NCBI GenBank assembly: GCA_018398585.1
Contig: JAGTTD010000003.1
Location: forward strand, 9,494,637-9,558,636
Length of the DNA: 64,000 bases
DNA from: Simmondsia chinensis
Taxonomy: Eukaryota > Streptophyta > Magnoliopsida > Caryophyllales > Simmondsiaceae
Direction of reading: 5' to 3'
Below are positions 22,086 through 33,743 of the stretch, piece by piece. Position numbers and translations under genes: made by a program. The notes under the pieces are model-generated. The model was not told the DNA's origin. It worked only from the letters and a program-made list of their open reading frames with translations, and did not search any database. Position 1 is the stretch's first letter. Each line of letters begins with the position of its first letter.

Positions 22086-24340
22086 ATGAACTCATTGGTC
22101 CAAATTATTTTGCCAAGAAAAACCAAGTTAGACTTACTTATTACTCACAAAGGACCTACTGGAAAGAAAGGAAAGGGTAAGATTGCTATTATAGCATCGA
22201 AGTCCATAAAGAAGTCGACAAAAGGAAAGTATTTCTTTTGCAAGAAAAATTGGCCACTGGAAGAAAAACTGCATTAAGTACTTTGCTTCTCTTCTTATAA
22301 AGACAACTAAGCCATCAGGTAAAGATATGTTGATATCTCACTTAGTTGAGCCATGCACAGTTGACAGTCTACTAGGTTCCTAGTGTGTGCACTCTTGTAC
22401 AACTGACCATATCTGTAATATGTTGCAGGGGCTTAGGCTAATCAAAAGGCTGCATGATGAGGAGTTGTACCTGATGGTTAGGGACAATAGAACGATAGTG
22501 GTCTTAAGTTTAGGAGATGTTAACTTAGTCTCTAGTACTACAGTTTTTGTTTCAAAAGATTGTTTATTTGTAGCTACTCTGCACAGGAATTTGATTTCTG
22601 TAACTCATTTTACGAATAATTATTTTTCAGTTGATTTTCATTATGAAATTTTTAATATAAGACATAAATTTACAAAATATACATGTATAAATGTTTTATT
22701 CATGTTATTTCCATATCAAAACTCTGGTATTTATTTAATGAATCTAACACAAGCTGACTTGTTCGATCTCCTAAACGAAAACACCTTGAAAGGGATATTG
22801 CCTACACATGGGACCGATGTTTTGGTCACACTAATTCAAACATGATCCAAAGATTTGTGAAAGATGGACTGATTGAGGCATTGGACATGAGGTCATTGCC
22901 AGTTTAGAAATTCTGCATAGAACGAAAGGTGACCAAGTCTACCTTTGAGAGTCAAGGCAATAGGGTTAGTGACTTGCTTGAGCTGGTTCGCAGAGATGTA
23001 TGTGGACCAATACATGTGCAAGCATTATGGTAGCATGAGTACTGAATCACATTTAGTGGTGATTACTCAAGGCGTGGATATGTTTACCTAATGAGACATA
23101 AGTCAAACGTTTTTTGAAAAATCCAAAGAATAGAAAGTTGAAGTCTAAAAGCTATTAGGTAAACGAGTTAAGTCAATTCTATTAGATCGAGGTGGTAAGT
23201 ATTTTTCGGGTGAGATTCTGCATTTCCTAACTACAAATGAGATAAGATCTCAGCTTTTTGCTCTGGGTACACTGTGGCATAATGCTATTGCAAATAAAAG
23301 GAACAACGGCGGTCTTTTCTGCAGTTCTTTTGATTAAAATGGTTTTTGTAAATGCAATGCAAAATACTTAGAGAAGGATTTTGTAAGTAAACTATAAAAA
23401 CAAAAATAAAAACAAAATAGTATCATAAGAATCAAAAGAAAATGACACTAATTCTGAACGGCTAGACACAACTCAGAGACATAGTAGATGCATTAAATGA
23501 ACCTACTGATAGGAATGAGAATGTTTCAAGTACACAAGAGCTTAGGTGCAGTGAGAGGATTGTCAGGACACCTGATAGGTTCATAGCGGGAGCCTTAGTG
23601 GTTGACCGTGGCATTGAATCTAATCCTTTTAGTCACAATGAAGCAATTAAGTCTTATAGTTTTGTGCAATTGGTTGAACGACCCATGCGTGTACGAACGA
23701 CATTAAGAGAAAGTAGTGACTTTCTTGGTGTTGTATGTCTACAATGTACTACCCATTAAGAATGATGCGAGGGAGTCATTAGCTATAAAGATTTAGTTGT
23801 CATGATAGCTCAATATAAAGGACATAAGAAAGCCAACTCTACTCTTAGGATTAAGCTTCTGTGAGGTTATACAGTAGGGTGTTGGGTCTTTCTCTAGCCA
23901 CTTATATTGACAAAATGTCGTCAAGGTATTGCGTGGAGGACTCTAAGAAAGGTTTTTTTTTTACCTTTTAGGCATGGAGTCCCATTTTCTCTTAAGAGCG
24001 GTGTTCTATGTCACCTCAAGAGGAGGAACAGTTGAGGATTATTCCATATGCTTTGGCAGTGGGAGCCTCATGTATGCCATGATGTGCACGAGGCTAGATA
24101 TTTTCTATGTTGTGGTATAATAAGCAGGTGTCTGTCTAACCCGGGTCCGATGCACTAGGTGGCAATGAAGCGTTTTCTCTAGTACTTAAGAAGGAGTAGT
24201 GATTATATGCCAATCTTTCAAAGTGACGAGCTGCTTCCAGTTGGATATATTATTTTAAGACTTCCAGTCAAATATATATGCCAGACGTTCGATTGTCATA
24301 CACAAAAGAGATGGGTATAAAGCTTTTCATAAATTGGATT
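22086..24340 (+). pseudogene. Copia gag-pol relic, copy 2
   Basis: It shares the layout and most lesions of copy 1: gag zinc knuckle remnant, gag-pre-integrase (CTTDHICNMLQGLRLIKRLH; TLHRNLISVTHF), truncated integrase (GTLWHNAIA), an unrelated AT-rich stretch at about 23290-23460, and the RT end and RNase H start. The open stretch 22387-22845 is longer than in copy 1, which has TGA at 8463-8465. About 165 bp of RNase H present in copy 1 (about 10083-10245) are missing at about 24297. It is non-functional. Confidence 0.85.
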
Positions 24341-24357
24341 TAGGACAAGTGGGAGAT

Positions 24358-26667
24358 TGTCAGGAATAGTGTTCTAAAATCCAGATTTATTATGTTAATA
24401 TTATTTTATTAATGAGTAAAATTGAAGTTCTAGTCGTTTTGTAGTTAAATTTGTGTAAGCGAGCATTTATACTACATGTGATTTTCTTTTTGCAAACATT
24501 CATGAGTCGGGTGTAGCCTTCAAACTGCGATTTACATGTTTGTTATAAGTGGTTTATGAGATTAACCCACTGATAGACTTGGAACAAATAGTGTAGATTG
24601 TTGTTTGAAAGATTCGTAGTCGAAGACTAGTTTGGACCACTTGTATGCTAAGACTATAATGTGACACTTTAGATGACTTGCCTTGGTCATATGGATGGTG
24701 ATCCAAAGAGTGTTATGTTAGTGTGTTTAATAAGATGGATACACTAAGTTGGACCATGTGAGTTGCTTGTTTCATGACTACTATCAAAGATGAGTGATTC
24801 ATGTTGTACTGTTTGAATGACAACTCTAAATCCTGAGAGTATTCTTGACTTGTGCATGGAGCGTTAGTTACTTTGATGTACTATAAGTAAGGTCTAAACG
24901 CATGCCTGAATTCCCACATACACTAGGTAGCGGCGTGAAGTGTGACAAGGATCAGGTATTCAATAGGGAATCTATTGTCTCTTATGAGATATAGATGTCC
25001 CCTTAGTTGATTCGCAAGTATTTGAATAGTTCGGAAACTCAGGCCAAAGTATTCCAAGCGTTTGACATTTGGAATTTATATTGTGAGTATGTCCAAACAT
25101 AAATAAATTATTCAGCGAAGGGCGAGTCAGTAACTGATGCAGAAGATGTGAGAAGGATAATATTGGTAGTTATGCTTAATCTTCATCACGGACATCTAAT
25201 GGAGAGGTTATTGTCATTCATACGTCTATTCGGGAGATGTCGAATAAATGGTTTAAGTCTGGAGTGCAGTGAGATTTATTTAGTGTAATTAAGTCTCATT
25301 AAATGGTAATTAAATTATATCATGAGATGATTAATTTTAACCCATTTGAAGCTAGATTTAATTGTCCCTGAAGTCCCTGCGCAAGCCTCTGTATTATTTG
25401 CCATCCAAAATATATTAAAGAATTCATAAGATGAATTATTTATTAGTGAGATGGATAAATTTAATTTGCCAAACATTATTTATGAGATGAATAAAAGTTA
25501 AAAATTATAAAATAAAATAATTTTTGAAAATTAAAATTCATAAGATGAATTTTTGCATGTGGTGAACAAAGCAAAAAAAGGGACGAAAACTGCACCGAGG
25601 TCGAGATTTGCCACTATGCAAATGGACCAACCAGCGCCCCCAAAGGTGATGATCTGCGCCTTCAGGCACAGACCAATCAAAGCATGCCACGTGGCACGCT
25701 CTGGTTCACCTTAGCGTGATCTGTGCCTTTGGGTGCTGGCGAAAGAGATTGCGACACGTGGCACACGTTTTAATTTAAAAAGGTACGCTGGTTTGTATTC
25801 AAGTACAAGACGTCATTTTGATTCTTTTATATATTGAGCTCTGCATTTTTGTATTAGTCTTATGAATCCCACATCGTTTACTTTGTATTTTTTTTGCCCC
25901 GGTATACTACTATAAATAAAGGTACCTAATCTTAGAGTTTGGCATTCAAGTGAAATAAAATTTTTCAGGGTTTCTAAAATTGTTTCAGAGGCCTAATTGG
26001 AGAGAAAATTTTCCGTTGAAAATTTTTTTCCTCATAGTAATATTTTTCGGAGCCCGCCCTCCTGGCACTTTGAGGTCATTGCGTAGAAGATCGCGGGGTC
26101 TTAATTTTGAAGATTATTATTATTTTCTAGTTTTCTTTATTTGGAGCAAATCCATGTATGTTTTCTTTCCTTCACTTTTAGTTTTTCGCTTTTCTACTTA
26201 TTTATAGTATTCGTTATTATACCTGTTTAAGTTTATATATTATTATGAATCTATTAGCATAAAAGGCTTGTAGATCGAAATTCAGAATTTAGATCTATAG
26301 ATTTAAATTGTAAATTTAAATATATAGATTTAGAATTAGGAATTTTAAATCAACCATAGATTTAGAATTATGAATTCAAAACCCGTTCCGCTGCATAAAC
26401 CTTATAAAATTAAGGAAAATTTTTGAAATTAGTCTTAACAACTGGTATTAGGGCAAAGGGTTTATAGAGATAAACATATTCCCGGGAACTCGGGCACATG
26501 AGGTGTCACGAAGCATGACTCTCCAACCAGGGGCTTAGGTAGAGAGAACAGTCCCCAACTTTAGGTGCTCTAATAGGTTACTTTAGTTGTGACTACAGTT
26601 GAAAAATTACGAAACCAACGATTAGTATGAGAGTTTATTTTCCAACAAAAGTTATTTTTCCCCAACA
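24358..26667 (+). repeat. Copia LTR, full length (3' LTR of copy 2)
   Basis: At 2,310 bp this is the most complete copia LTR in the window, starting TGTCAGGAATAGTG and ending CCCCAACA. It is preceded by the polypurine tract ACAAGTGGGAGAT. A TATAAATAA box lies at about 25911, and two internal PBS-like motifs lie near the 3' end. Confidence 0.93.
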
Positions 26668-26672
26668 AAGGA
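26668..26672. repeat. Target site duplication AAGGA of the copia element, right copy (copy 2)
   Basis: AAGGA follows the LTR end, with chromovirus integrase resuming on the minus strand. It is the same duplication as at 2584-2588. Confidence 0.85.
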
Positions 26673-29600
26673 TTGCGCTACACGGGTAGCGATGTATAAG
26701 TGCGTTATCTGTACAAAATGTGCGTACTTGGTGAGCCTATCAACGACCACCAATACTATATCCTTGCCCAGCGATTTTGGGAGCCCCTCAATAAAATCGA
26801 GGCTGATGATTTGGTACGGGCAGCGGTTGTAGCTGCCCCGAATAGGCCACGTGCTCTCCTATGGCGCGCTGGCAGGTGTCACTACTTCCAATCCACTCTT
26901 GAGCACTGCACTTCAGGTACAGCCAAGAGAGCATCTGCTTGACACGCTTAAGTGTGCCATACATTCCAGAGTGTCCCCTAGCTGGTGAATCATCTAAGGC
27001 TCGTAAGACACAGTCCTTCAGCTCAGTTCCTTCCCCCACGTAGATTCTCCCCTGGTAATATAGGATGCCACCTTCAGAAGAACAAGGCTTATGCCCACTA
27101 AGGTCATGACAAACTGTGCAATGAGATGGGAAGTTTTCACACCTTGCTCGTACCTGCCTGCTACCTCGCGCACCCGAAGGGGAACTATTGTGGGCATTGG
27201 CACATAGGTTGCGCACACCAAATCTTCATTGCGCCTTGAGAGCGCATATGTGGCCTTGTTCTCTGTGCCCTTTCGGTACATGATGCTGCAGCTCAGTCCT
27301 ATGAGCTTGGACATCCCTTTTAACTATAGCAGAGTAGTGACTCGTTGTTCCAGCAAGTGGCGCAAGCTTACGTGATCTGTTTTGATGATGAAGTGATGAT
27401 CCATCAAGTAATGCCTCCACCGCTCAACTGCCATTAACACCACCATGAGCGCTTTCTCATAGACCGAAAGCCCAAAATGGCGTGGGCTGAGGGCCTTGCT
27501 TAGGCAGGCCAAGGGCCTGCCCTCCTGAGATAACACCGCACCGATGCCTACTCCACAAGCATCCGTCTCGAACACAAAGGCTTTGTGAAGTCTGATAAGG
27601 CTAAGACCCGGGCAGTCACCATGGCTTCTTTCAAGGCTCCAAATGCACGTTGTGCTTCCTCATTCCAATGAAACTTCTTAAGGAGGTTTGTCAATGGCTT
27701 GCTTACAACTCCATAGCCATGCACAAACTTCCGGTATTATCCATTAAGTCCAAGGAATCCTCGGAGCCCTTTGACATTCTTTGGCACCGGCCAATTTCTC
27801 ATTTCCTCAATCACATGCCCAAGGTATTCCACCCAATCCTAGCCGAATGCACACTTGCGTCATTTGACATAAAGTTGGTGCGTACGCAGAGTCTCCAGCA
27901 CAACGTTCAGGTGCGCAAGATGCGCATGAAGGTTAGGACTATAAATTAAGATGTCATCAAAGAACACGAGCATGAACTTCCATAGATATGGGCAAAAAAC
28001 TTCATTCATAAGGGCTTGGAACGTAGCCGGAGAGTTGGTCAGCCCCAAGGGCATCAAACGGAATTTGTAGTGCCCTTGGTGAGTCTTGAAAGCAGTCTTG
28101 TGGCGATATTCTTCGCGCACTTGGATTTAATGCTACCCAATCCTAAGATTGATCTTGGAGAACACTGCGGCTCCCCTTAGCTAATCAAGCAAGTCATCAA
28201 TCACCGGTATAGGAAACTTATCATTCACAGTGATGTCGTTGAGTTGACGGTAATCCACACAAAAACTATATGTGCCGTCCTTCTTCCAGACCAAGAGAAC
28301 CGAAGATACGAACGGGAACGACTCAATTGAATTACAGAAGTAGCTATCATCTCCTTAACATGCTTCTCGATCTCATTCTTTTGCCCATGCGGATAACGAT
28401 AGTGCCTAATATTCACCGGTTTTGCCTCTGGCAATGTAGGAATGCTGTGATCATGGGAGTGAGGCGGTGGAAGAGCCTTGGGAATGTCAATTACATCTTC
28501 TGATTGATGTAATATGCGGGCAAATCTCAGGATGGATTTGCTCAATGGGGTCCTCCTCGGCCGTGGCCATAAAGAGATGGCCCATCACACACCGTGCCTT
28601 CTTCAAGAACCCCGTGAGGCCTTTCTACGAAATAGATTACAAGGAGGCTTGTTCAGACATTCCTTGCAAGTGCACCGCCTTTCCCTCGTTATGACACGAG
28701 AACTTGAGATTGGTGTAGTCTATGGTCACTAGGCCATAGTGCTGGAGCCAATCAACCCCTAGGACCATGTCATTTCCGCAGAGCTCGAGCACTCTCAAAT
28801 AATCTGTGAACGTAGTGCCCTGAACCTTCCATCTGACTTTAGAGCACTTATGATAGCTGACAAGACTCTCTCTGTTGGCCTTCGTGACAGTCATGACCAT
28901 CGTTGGTACTGTCTCAAGCCGGAGCTCCTAGACCACACTAGCATCCAAAAAACTGTTGGTGCTACCGCTGTCAACCAGAATTGTTACAGCGTGCATCATG
29001 ATGAATCCCCTCAATCTCAGTGTATTATGAGTGATCCGACCAGATAAGGCATTCAAGGATATCTTCACGGCACCATTTTCCTCCTCTGAAGGTTCCTCTT
29101 CCATCACAATTTCTTCCTCCGGATCGTCCTTAATCTCCTCTAGGCGCCCCATACTTTGTAACTGTTTGGCTTTGCAAATGTGACCTGGAAAGTATGGGTC
29201 ATGGCACTTGTAACACTACCCGGGCTCACTCCAGGGTGCACTGAATCTGGTAAGGGCGTTCGGCCCTGACTTGGCTCCCTTGGGCTTGGAGATTGTGATG
29301 GAGCTTGGAAGGACACCGATGGCCTCGCTCTGGCACTAGATGCAGGTCGGGAGTTGTAACTGGACCTGCTGGTTACTGGCACGTTCCCAACCACTCCATG
29401 AATCTCAGCAATAGCTACCTCCTTGAGTTTGGCTTGCTCAAATGCCAAACTCAGATTAGCTGTACAGTTAGCCTTGACAAAGGCTCGTATGGCAGGCCTA
29501 AGCCAGCTAATAAAACAAGAAATGAAGTACGCTTCAGTCAATGTTGAATGATAAATCAGTAACAAAATCTTCAATTTCTCGAAAAGCACAACGTACTCCT

Positions 29601-30261
29601 CAACAGCTTCAATTTTTGTTATCGTGCTAAATTCATCTACTACATTCTGAAGAGAGCGATCACCAAACCTTTTACACAGCTCATCCATGAAGAATTGCCA
29701 AGTCATCTGAGGATGTTTTAACTCCAAGGCATGATACCAGACATGTCCATATTCTTGGAGATGACTGCATACATACTCTACCCACTCATCCAGCAGATTG
29801 TGATACCAACGAAAGTATTAAAGGCACTTTCAGATCCACGCTCTCGGATTATTACCTTCAAACTTTTGCAAATCGAGTTTCAGAGTGTGATGACTGGTCC
29901 ACGTTCTGTTACTTCCATTGGGACGACTATTCTCTCCTTCCCCAAGCATTCGAGCTTGTCCTCGGTTAACTCTCTGCTTTGGCATACACGATGGAGGTGG
30001 CAGCACTCCATTTCCTCCCAATCAAACATAATTTCCCGATCCACCAGCATCTCCATGAGTAACAACCTCCGATATAGCTTCGGGCCTCTTTTGCTGACTT
30101 CTCAACAATTGATTGATGGATTCAATTAATGAATCAAAGGAGGACCTCAATTCGCCATTGGTCTTAACTTGATTCTCCGATACGGCCTCCAATCTATCCA
30201 ACATCTTCTCAACAACCGATATCCTCTCATGAGACTCCGATGTCTCCTTCAATAATGACAT
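26673..30261 (-). pseudogene. Chromovirus gag-pol, copy 2 (integrase front half to full gag), broken
   Basis: Gag starts at ATG 30261 (MSLLKETSESHERISVVEKM, coiled-coil-like), reaches the capsid-like core (TWQFFMDELCKRFGDRSL; EAYFISCFISWLRPAIRAFV at about 29560) through at least two frame breaks, and ends in a CCHC knuckle near 29200. Protease VDSGSTNSFLD is at about 28975. RT carries the same one-base deletion (about 28313) and the same Tyr-to-stop change (28133-28135) as copy 1, but keeps the catalytic FFDD box (27956-27958 codes Asp). RNase H ([17 protein letters not shown], 27572) and the integrase HHCC finger and first Asp region follow to the copia boundary. Lesions shared with copy 1 show the element was dead before it was duplicated. 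Confidence 0.92.
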
Positions 30262-30327
30262 GTTTGCAGCGAAATGAGTACTTCAAGTAATGGCCAGCTT
30301 GATCGTAAGATGGTTCTGATACCACTT
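30262..30327 (-). other. Chromovirus leader with primer binding site (30311-30324)
   Basis: On the minus strand the PBS reads TGGTATCAGAACCA, three bases after the LTR end and one mismatch from the initiator tRNA-Met PBS. A short leader of about 50 bp separates it from the gag ATG. Confidence 0.85.
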
Positions 30328-30764
30328 TATCACTGAACTTGATCTGAGACCTTGATCGAATGACGCAATCCAGTTGAAGAAGAAATCAAAGGTGAATTGA
30401 GAAAGAGCATTAAGATGAGAAGAGAGCAATTGAGCCAGGAAAAGTAGAGAGTTTGATTAAATTTGAATTGGAGGATCAATACAATGCTAACTAGCTCATA
30501 TTTATTGACTAAGTACAGTTATTCAAATTAATTTGGATTAAGCAAATAAAGCAGGAAATAATTGCTGACTAAGAAAAGGCAGGAAAGTTAGTTAATGAAG
30601 CTTCTAGAAGAGCTGGCGCGTCTGGGATGACTACCAGGTACTGGAACTATTTGCTAAAAGTCACGGATGCTGCTGCAATCTAGGACACTGCCCTAGCTGC
30701 ACCTTGACGTGGTCTGGCTACAAACTTCTGTGATCTTGACACCCGATAATGTCATGTTCATGAC
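30328..30764 (-). repeat. Chromovirus 5' LTR
   Basis: At 437 bp it matches 1214-1660 along its length with scattered substitutions. Its outer end carries the TGTCATG-TT-CATGACA inverted repeat (30749-30764). The inner end is degenerate (TATCACTG where the other LTR has TGTCACGG). Confidence 0.92.
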
Positions 30765-30769
30765 AGAAG
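30765..30769. repeat. Target site duplication GAAGC, right copy
   Basis: This is an exact repeat of 1209-1213. The Tat pol frame continues in register across the pair when one copy and the insert are disregarded. Confidence 0.9.
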
Positions 30770-33070
30770 CTCACCTGGAGCATTGCTTCCCCAAATGGCT
30801 TCAGTAGTCGATCGGCAGAAAAAGGCCTTCCCTTTTTCAAAATCTAGAGGGGGAAACAACCCTTTGGTTGGACTAAAGAAAGTGAGCACACTTTTTTTCC
30901 AACTAAAGCAATACTTAGCGCTTCTTCTAGTAATCACCAAGCCCAAGCCTGGTGAAACATTGCACCTTGACCTCGCTGCTTCCGAAGGCTCAGTCAGTGC
31001 CATCCTAGTCGCTGAACGAGAAGGACGTCAAGCCCCAATATACTTCATAAGCAAAACCCTTAAGGAGGTAGAGGTTAGATACTTTGACCTTGAGAAGGTA
31101 GTACTCGCTCTAGTTATGGCGGCCCAAAAACTGAGACCTTACTTTCAGGCTCACCCTCGTAGTTCTTCTTATTATCCAGCCATTCAAAAAGCTACCAATG
31201 ATATTAAATTGTTCGAGACAAATGTTGGCTAGGGCTGTCGAGCTCTCAGAATACAAATCAGCTGTCAACCTCCATAGACTATTAAGGAATAGGCACTAGC
31301 AGATTTTTTAGTGAAATGTACTTTTATTCTTAATACGGATGATCCCGTGATGGATACCAAAGTATCTTTGGGAAAATATTTGTTGAAGGTTCCGCCAACA
31401 GCGAGGGTTGCAGGGTAAGAATCGTCACTGTTAACCTAGAAGTTGGACATGTTGAGTAAGTTGTCAAACTAAACTTTGAAGCAACCAACAATGAAACCGA
31501 GTATGAAGCTCTGCTCCATGGGATTGACTTAGCCATGACTGCTGGGACTCAGTGCCTTGTCGATGCAAGCGACTCAGAGCTGGTTGTGAAACAGATTCAA
31601 GGGGAGTATGACGCCAAGGAGCCTCATATAGTCCGCTACCTAGATCTGGCTTGCAAGGTTGGATTATTTCGAGATACGAGGTATTGCCTGTGAAGAAAAT
31701 AGGTCAGCAAATAAACTCAGCCATTATGCTATTCTCCCAAAAAATATGGGCCAATGCAAAGGGCACATTACCTTGTGAGAAGTTTCAGCAAAATACCTCA
31801 GCAAGCCGAATACCGTCAATGTCATGGACGTACAACTCAAAGAAAACTGGATGAGTGCAATCCTAAACTATATTCTTTATGATAAATTCCTGTCAGAAGA
31901 AAAAGAAGCACGAAAGCTACGCAGACGGGCCGCACATCTAATTGTGGTTAACTGACAGTTGTATAAAAGGTCATTTACCCACGCATTGTTAAAATGCTTA
32001 ACCCCTGATAAGGGGAACAACATTCTATGGGAGATTTACGAGGGAATTTGTGGCACTCATGTCAGGCGACGAACGTTATTGGGAATGGCTCTCTGTGCCG
32101 GGCAATTCTTGCCAACTATGAGAAAGGATGCTGTTGACTTAGTGCGAAAGTGTGATGCCAGTGGTTTGCTCCTCTAATCCATGTCCAGGCCACCTCCTTA
32201 AACCCCATAATGGATCCCATACTGTTCGCATAGTGGGGAATTGACATACTGGGATCCTTTCCGCAAGCGACTGGGCAAAGAAAGTTCCTGATAGTGGCAG
32301 TAGACTACTTCAGCAAGTGGGTAGAGGCCGAACCCGTGTCCAGAATCATGGACTAGGCAACACGACAATTCCTCTGGAAAAACATAATAACTCAGTTTGG
32401 GATCCCTTGAGCTTTGATAATGGTACACAGTCCAGTGCACCAAGATTTCAACACGATTGCGACAACCTGCAGATCACCCTACACTTCGCGTCTATCGCAT
32501 ACCCTTAGAGCAATGGACAGGTGGAGGCAGAAAACAAAAAAATCCTTATCGCCCTCAAGAAATGATTGGATACCGCAAAAGGAAGATGAGTTGAAGAATT
32601 ACCCAGCGTGTTGTGGGCCTACCACACCGTGTACCAAGTAGCCACCGAGAAAACCCCATTCATGCCTGTCTGTGGGGCAGAAGCAGTAATCCCTGTAGAA
32701 GTTGGAGAACTAAGTTATTGGGTACAAAATTTTAATAGTACCGGAAATGATGAGCCCTACTGCCATTCACTTGATATATTGGATGAGGTTTGAGAAAACG
32801 TCATTCTTCGAATAGTCGCAAAAAAACAAAGAATGACTCAAAATTTTAATGGACACATAAGCCCACAAATCTTTATTCCCACGGACCTGGTCCTACGAAG
32901 AAGCGATATTACAAACCAAAATCGTGTCATGGAAAGTTGATCGCAATCTGGGAAGGGCCTTACCGGATTTCATACAAAGTAAGAGAAGGAACCTACAAAC
33001 TCGAATGCGTCAGTGGCGCTAAGATCCCAAGAAACTAGAATGCTAAGAACCTTGAAATTCCTATGTATAA
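30770..33070 (+). pseudogene. Tat-lineage pol, downstream half (RT end, RNase H, second RNase H, integrase), broken
   Basis: The RT thumb resumes (SRSAEKGLPFFK near 30820), and RNase H follows (PGETLHLDLAASEGSVSAIL; RYFDLEKVVLALVMAAQKL, to about 31140). A second, archaeal-type RNase H typical of the Tat clade lies at about 31400-31660 (EYEALLHGIDLAMTAGTQ; DSELVVKQIQGEYDAKEP). Integrase pieces are the HHCC finger region (EIYEGICGTHVRRRTLLGMA, 32028), a core with many stops, the stretch WAYHTVYQVATEKTPFMPV (about 32611) and a C-terminal segment (IWEGPYRISYKVREGTYKLE, about 32951) ending near PRN-NAKNLE. Stops and frameshifts occur throughout. The dual RNase H is the main reason for the Tat assignment. 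Confidence 0.88.
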
Positions 33071-33743
33071 AATAGTCGTAGGTGAAAGAACATAAACTAC
33101 AACTATTTTGCAAAATAACTAGGTAAGTGGAGCCAATCCCGTATCATAATATACACAGGTCTCGATTGTTTACTTCCTTTATCGTTCCCGGCTCTGTTCT
33201 ACTTAAATTGTAACTACCAATTACTTAAGAATCATTTACAGAATACTATCCTACTCATAGGTACACTTATCCACTCTCGGCTTACAAGAGCGAAATGGGA
33301 TCATGAACCCCTCTACTTATCCTACTCAACTATGGGGTATTGCATGCTACTACTTACTTTCACTCGTCCTTGGCTTACAAAAGCAAAAGGGGACTGTGAA
33401 TGATACCACTCAAACTACTCAACTCCTACCCAACTACTCATTGGGAATTGGTAGTTGGATAAGTAAGGATTTTGAAACTTCTTGACAAATCAACATGGCC
33501 ACTCATCACGTTGGATGGTCCAAACCCTCACTCATTCTGTATTCATTTTGTTGCTTGGTCGTTTAAAGACCAAAAAAGGGAACAATGTTAATATAGTAAA
33601 GACAAGGATATAGTAGAATATTATAACAAAAACTATACAAAGTTGCACCCCATCAGTGCCTAACAGTTTGCCCAGATCCTAATACATCTTCAAAAAACAA
33701 AGGGAAAGACAACTGGGCTTTTAAGAAACTATTTATACTCCAA
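33071..33743. other. Non-coding spacer between Tat pol and the antisense gene relic
   Basis: No motif or credible reading frame is seen. Repeated words such as CTCGGCTTACAAGAGCGAAA and TTGGCTTACAAAAGCAAAA (about 33277 and 33369) suggest an internal degenerate duplication of about 90 bp, each followed by similar CTACTCAACT-type text. Confidence 0.45.

Larger units (their letters stand above)
1214..30764 (-). mobile_element. Ty3/gypsy chromovirus (Reina-like by size), enlarged by nested insertions and a tandem duplication
   Basis: The element reads on the minus strand: 5' LTR at 30328-30764, PBS at 30311-30324, gag, protease, RT, RNase H, integrase, chromodomain-like end, then 3' LTR at 1214-1660. 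It is bounded by a perfect GAAGC duplication. Its own sequence would be about 5 kb. The rest is a copia element inserted in the integrase, a direct duplication of copia plus pol, and a hAT element at the duplication junction. It is inserted antisense in the pol gene of the outer Tat element. Short LTRs (about 440 bp), a tRNA-Met PBS and a terminal chromodomain-like segment suggest the Reina or Galadriel lineage; I infer this without a tree. Confidence 0.88.
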
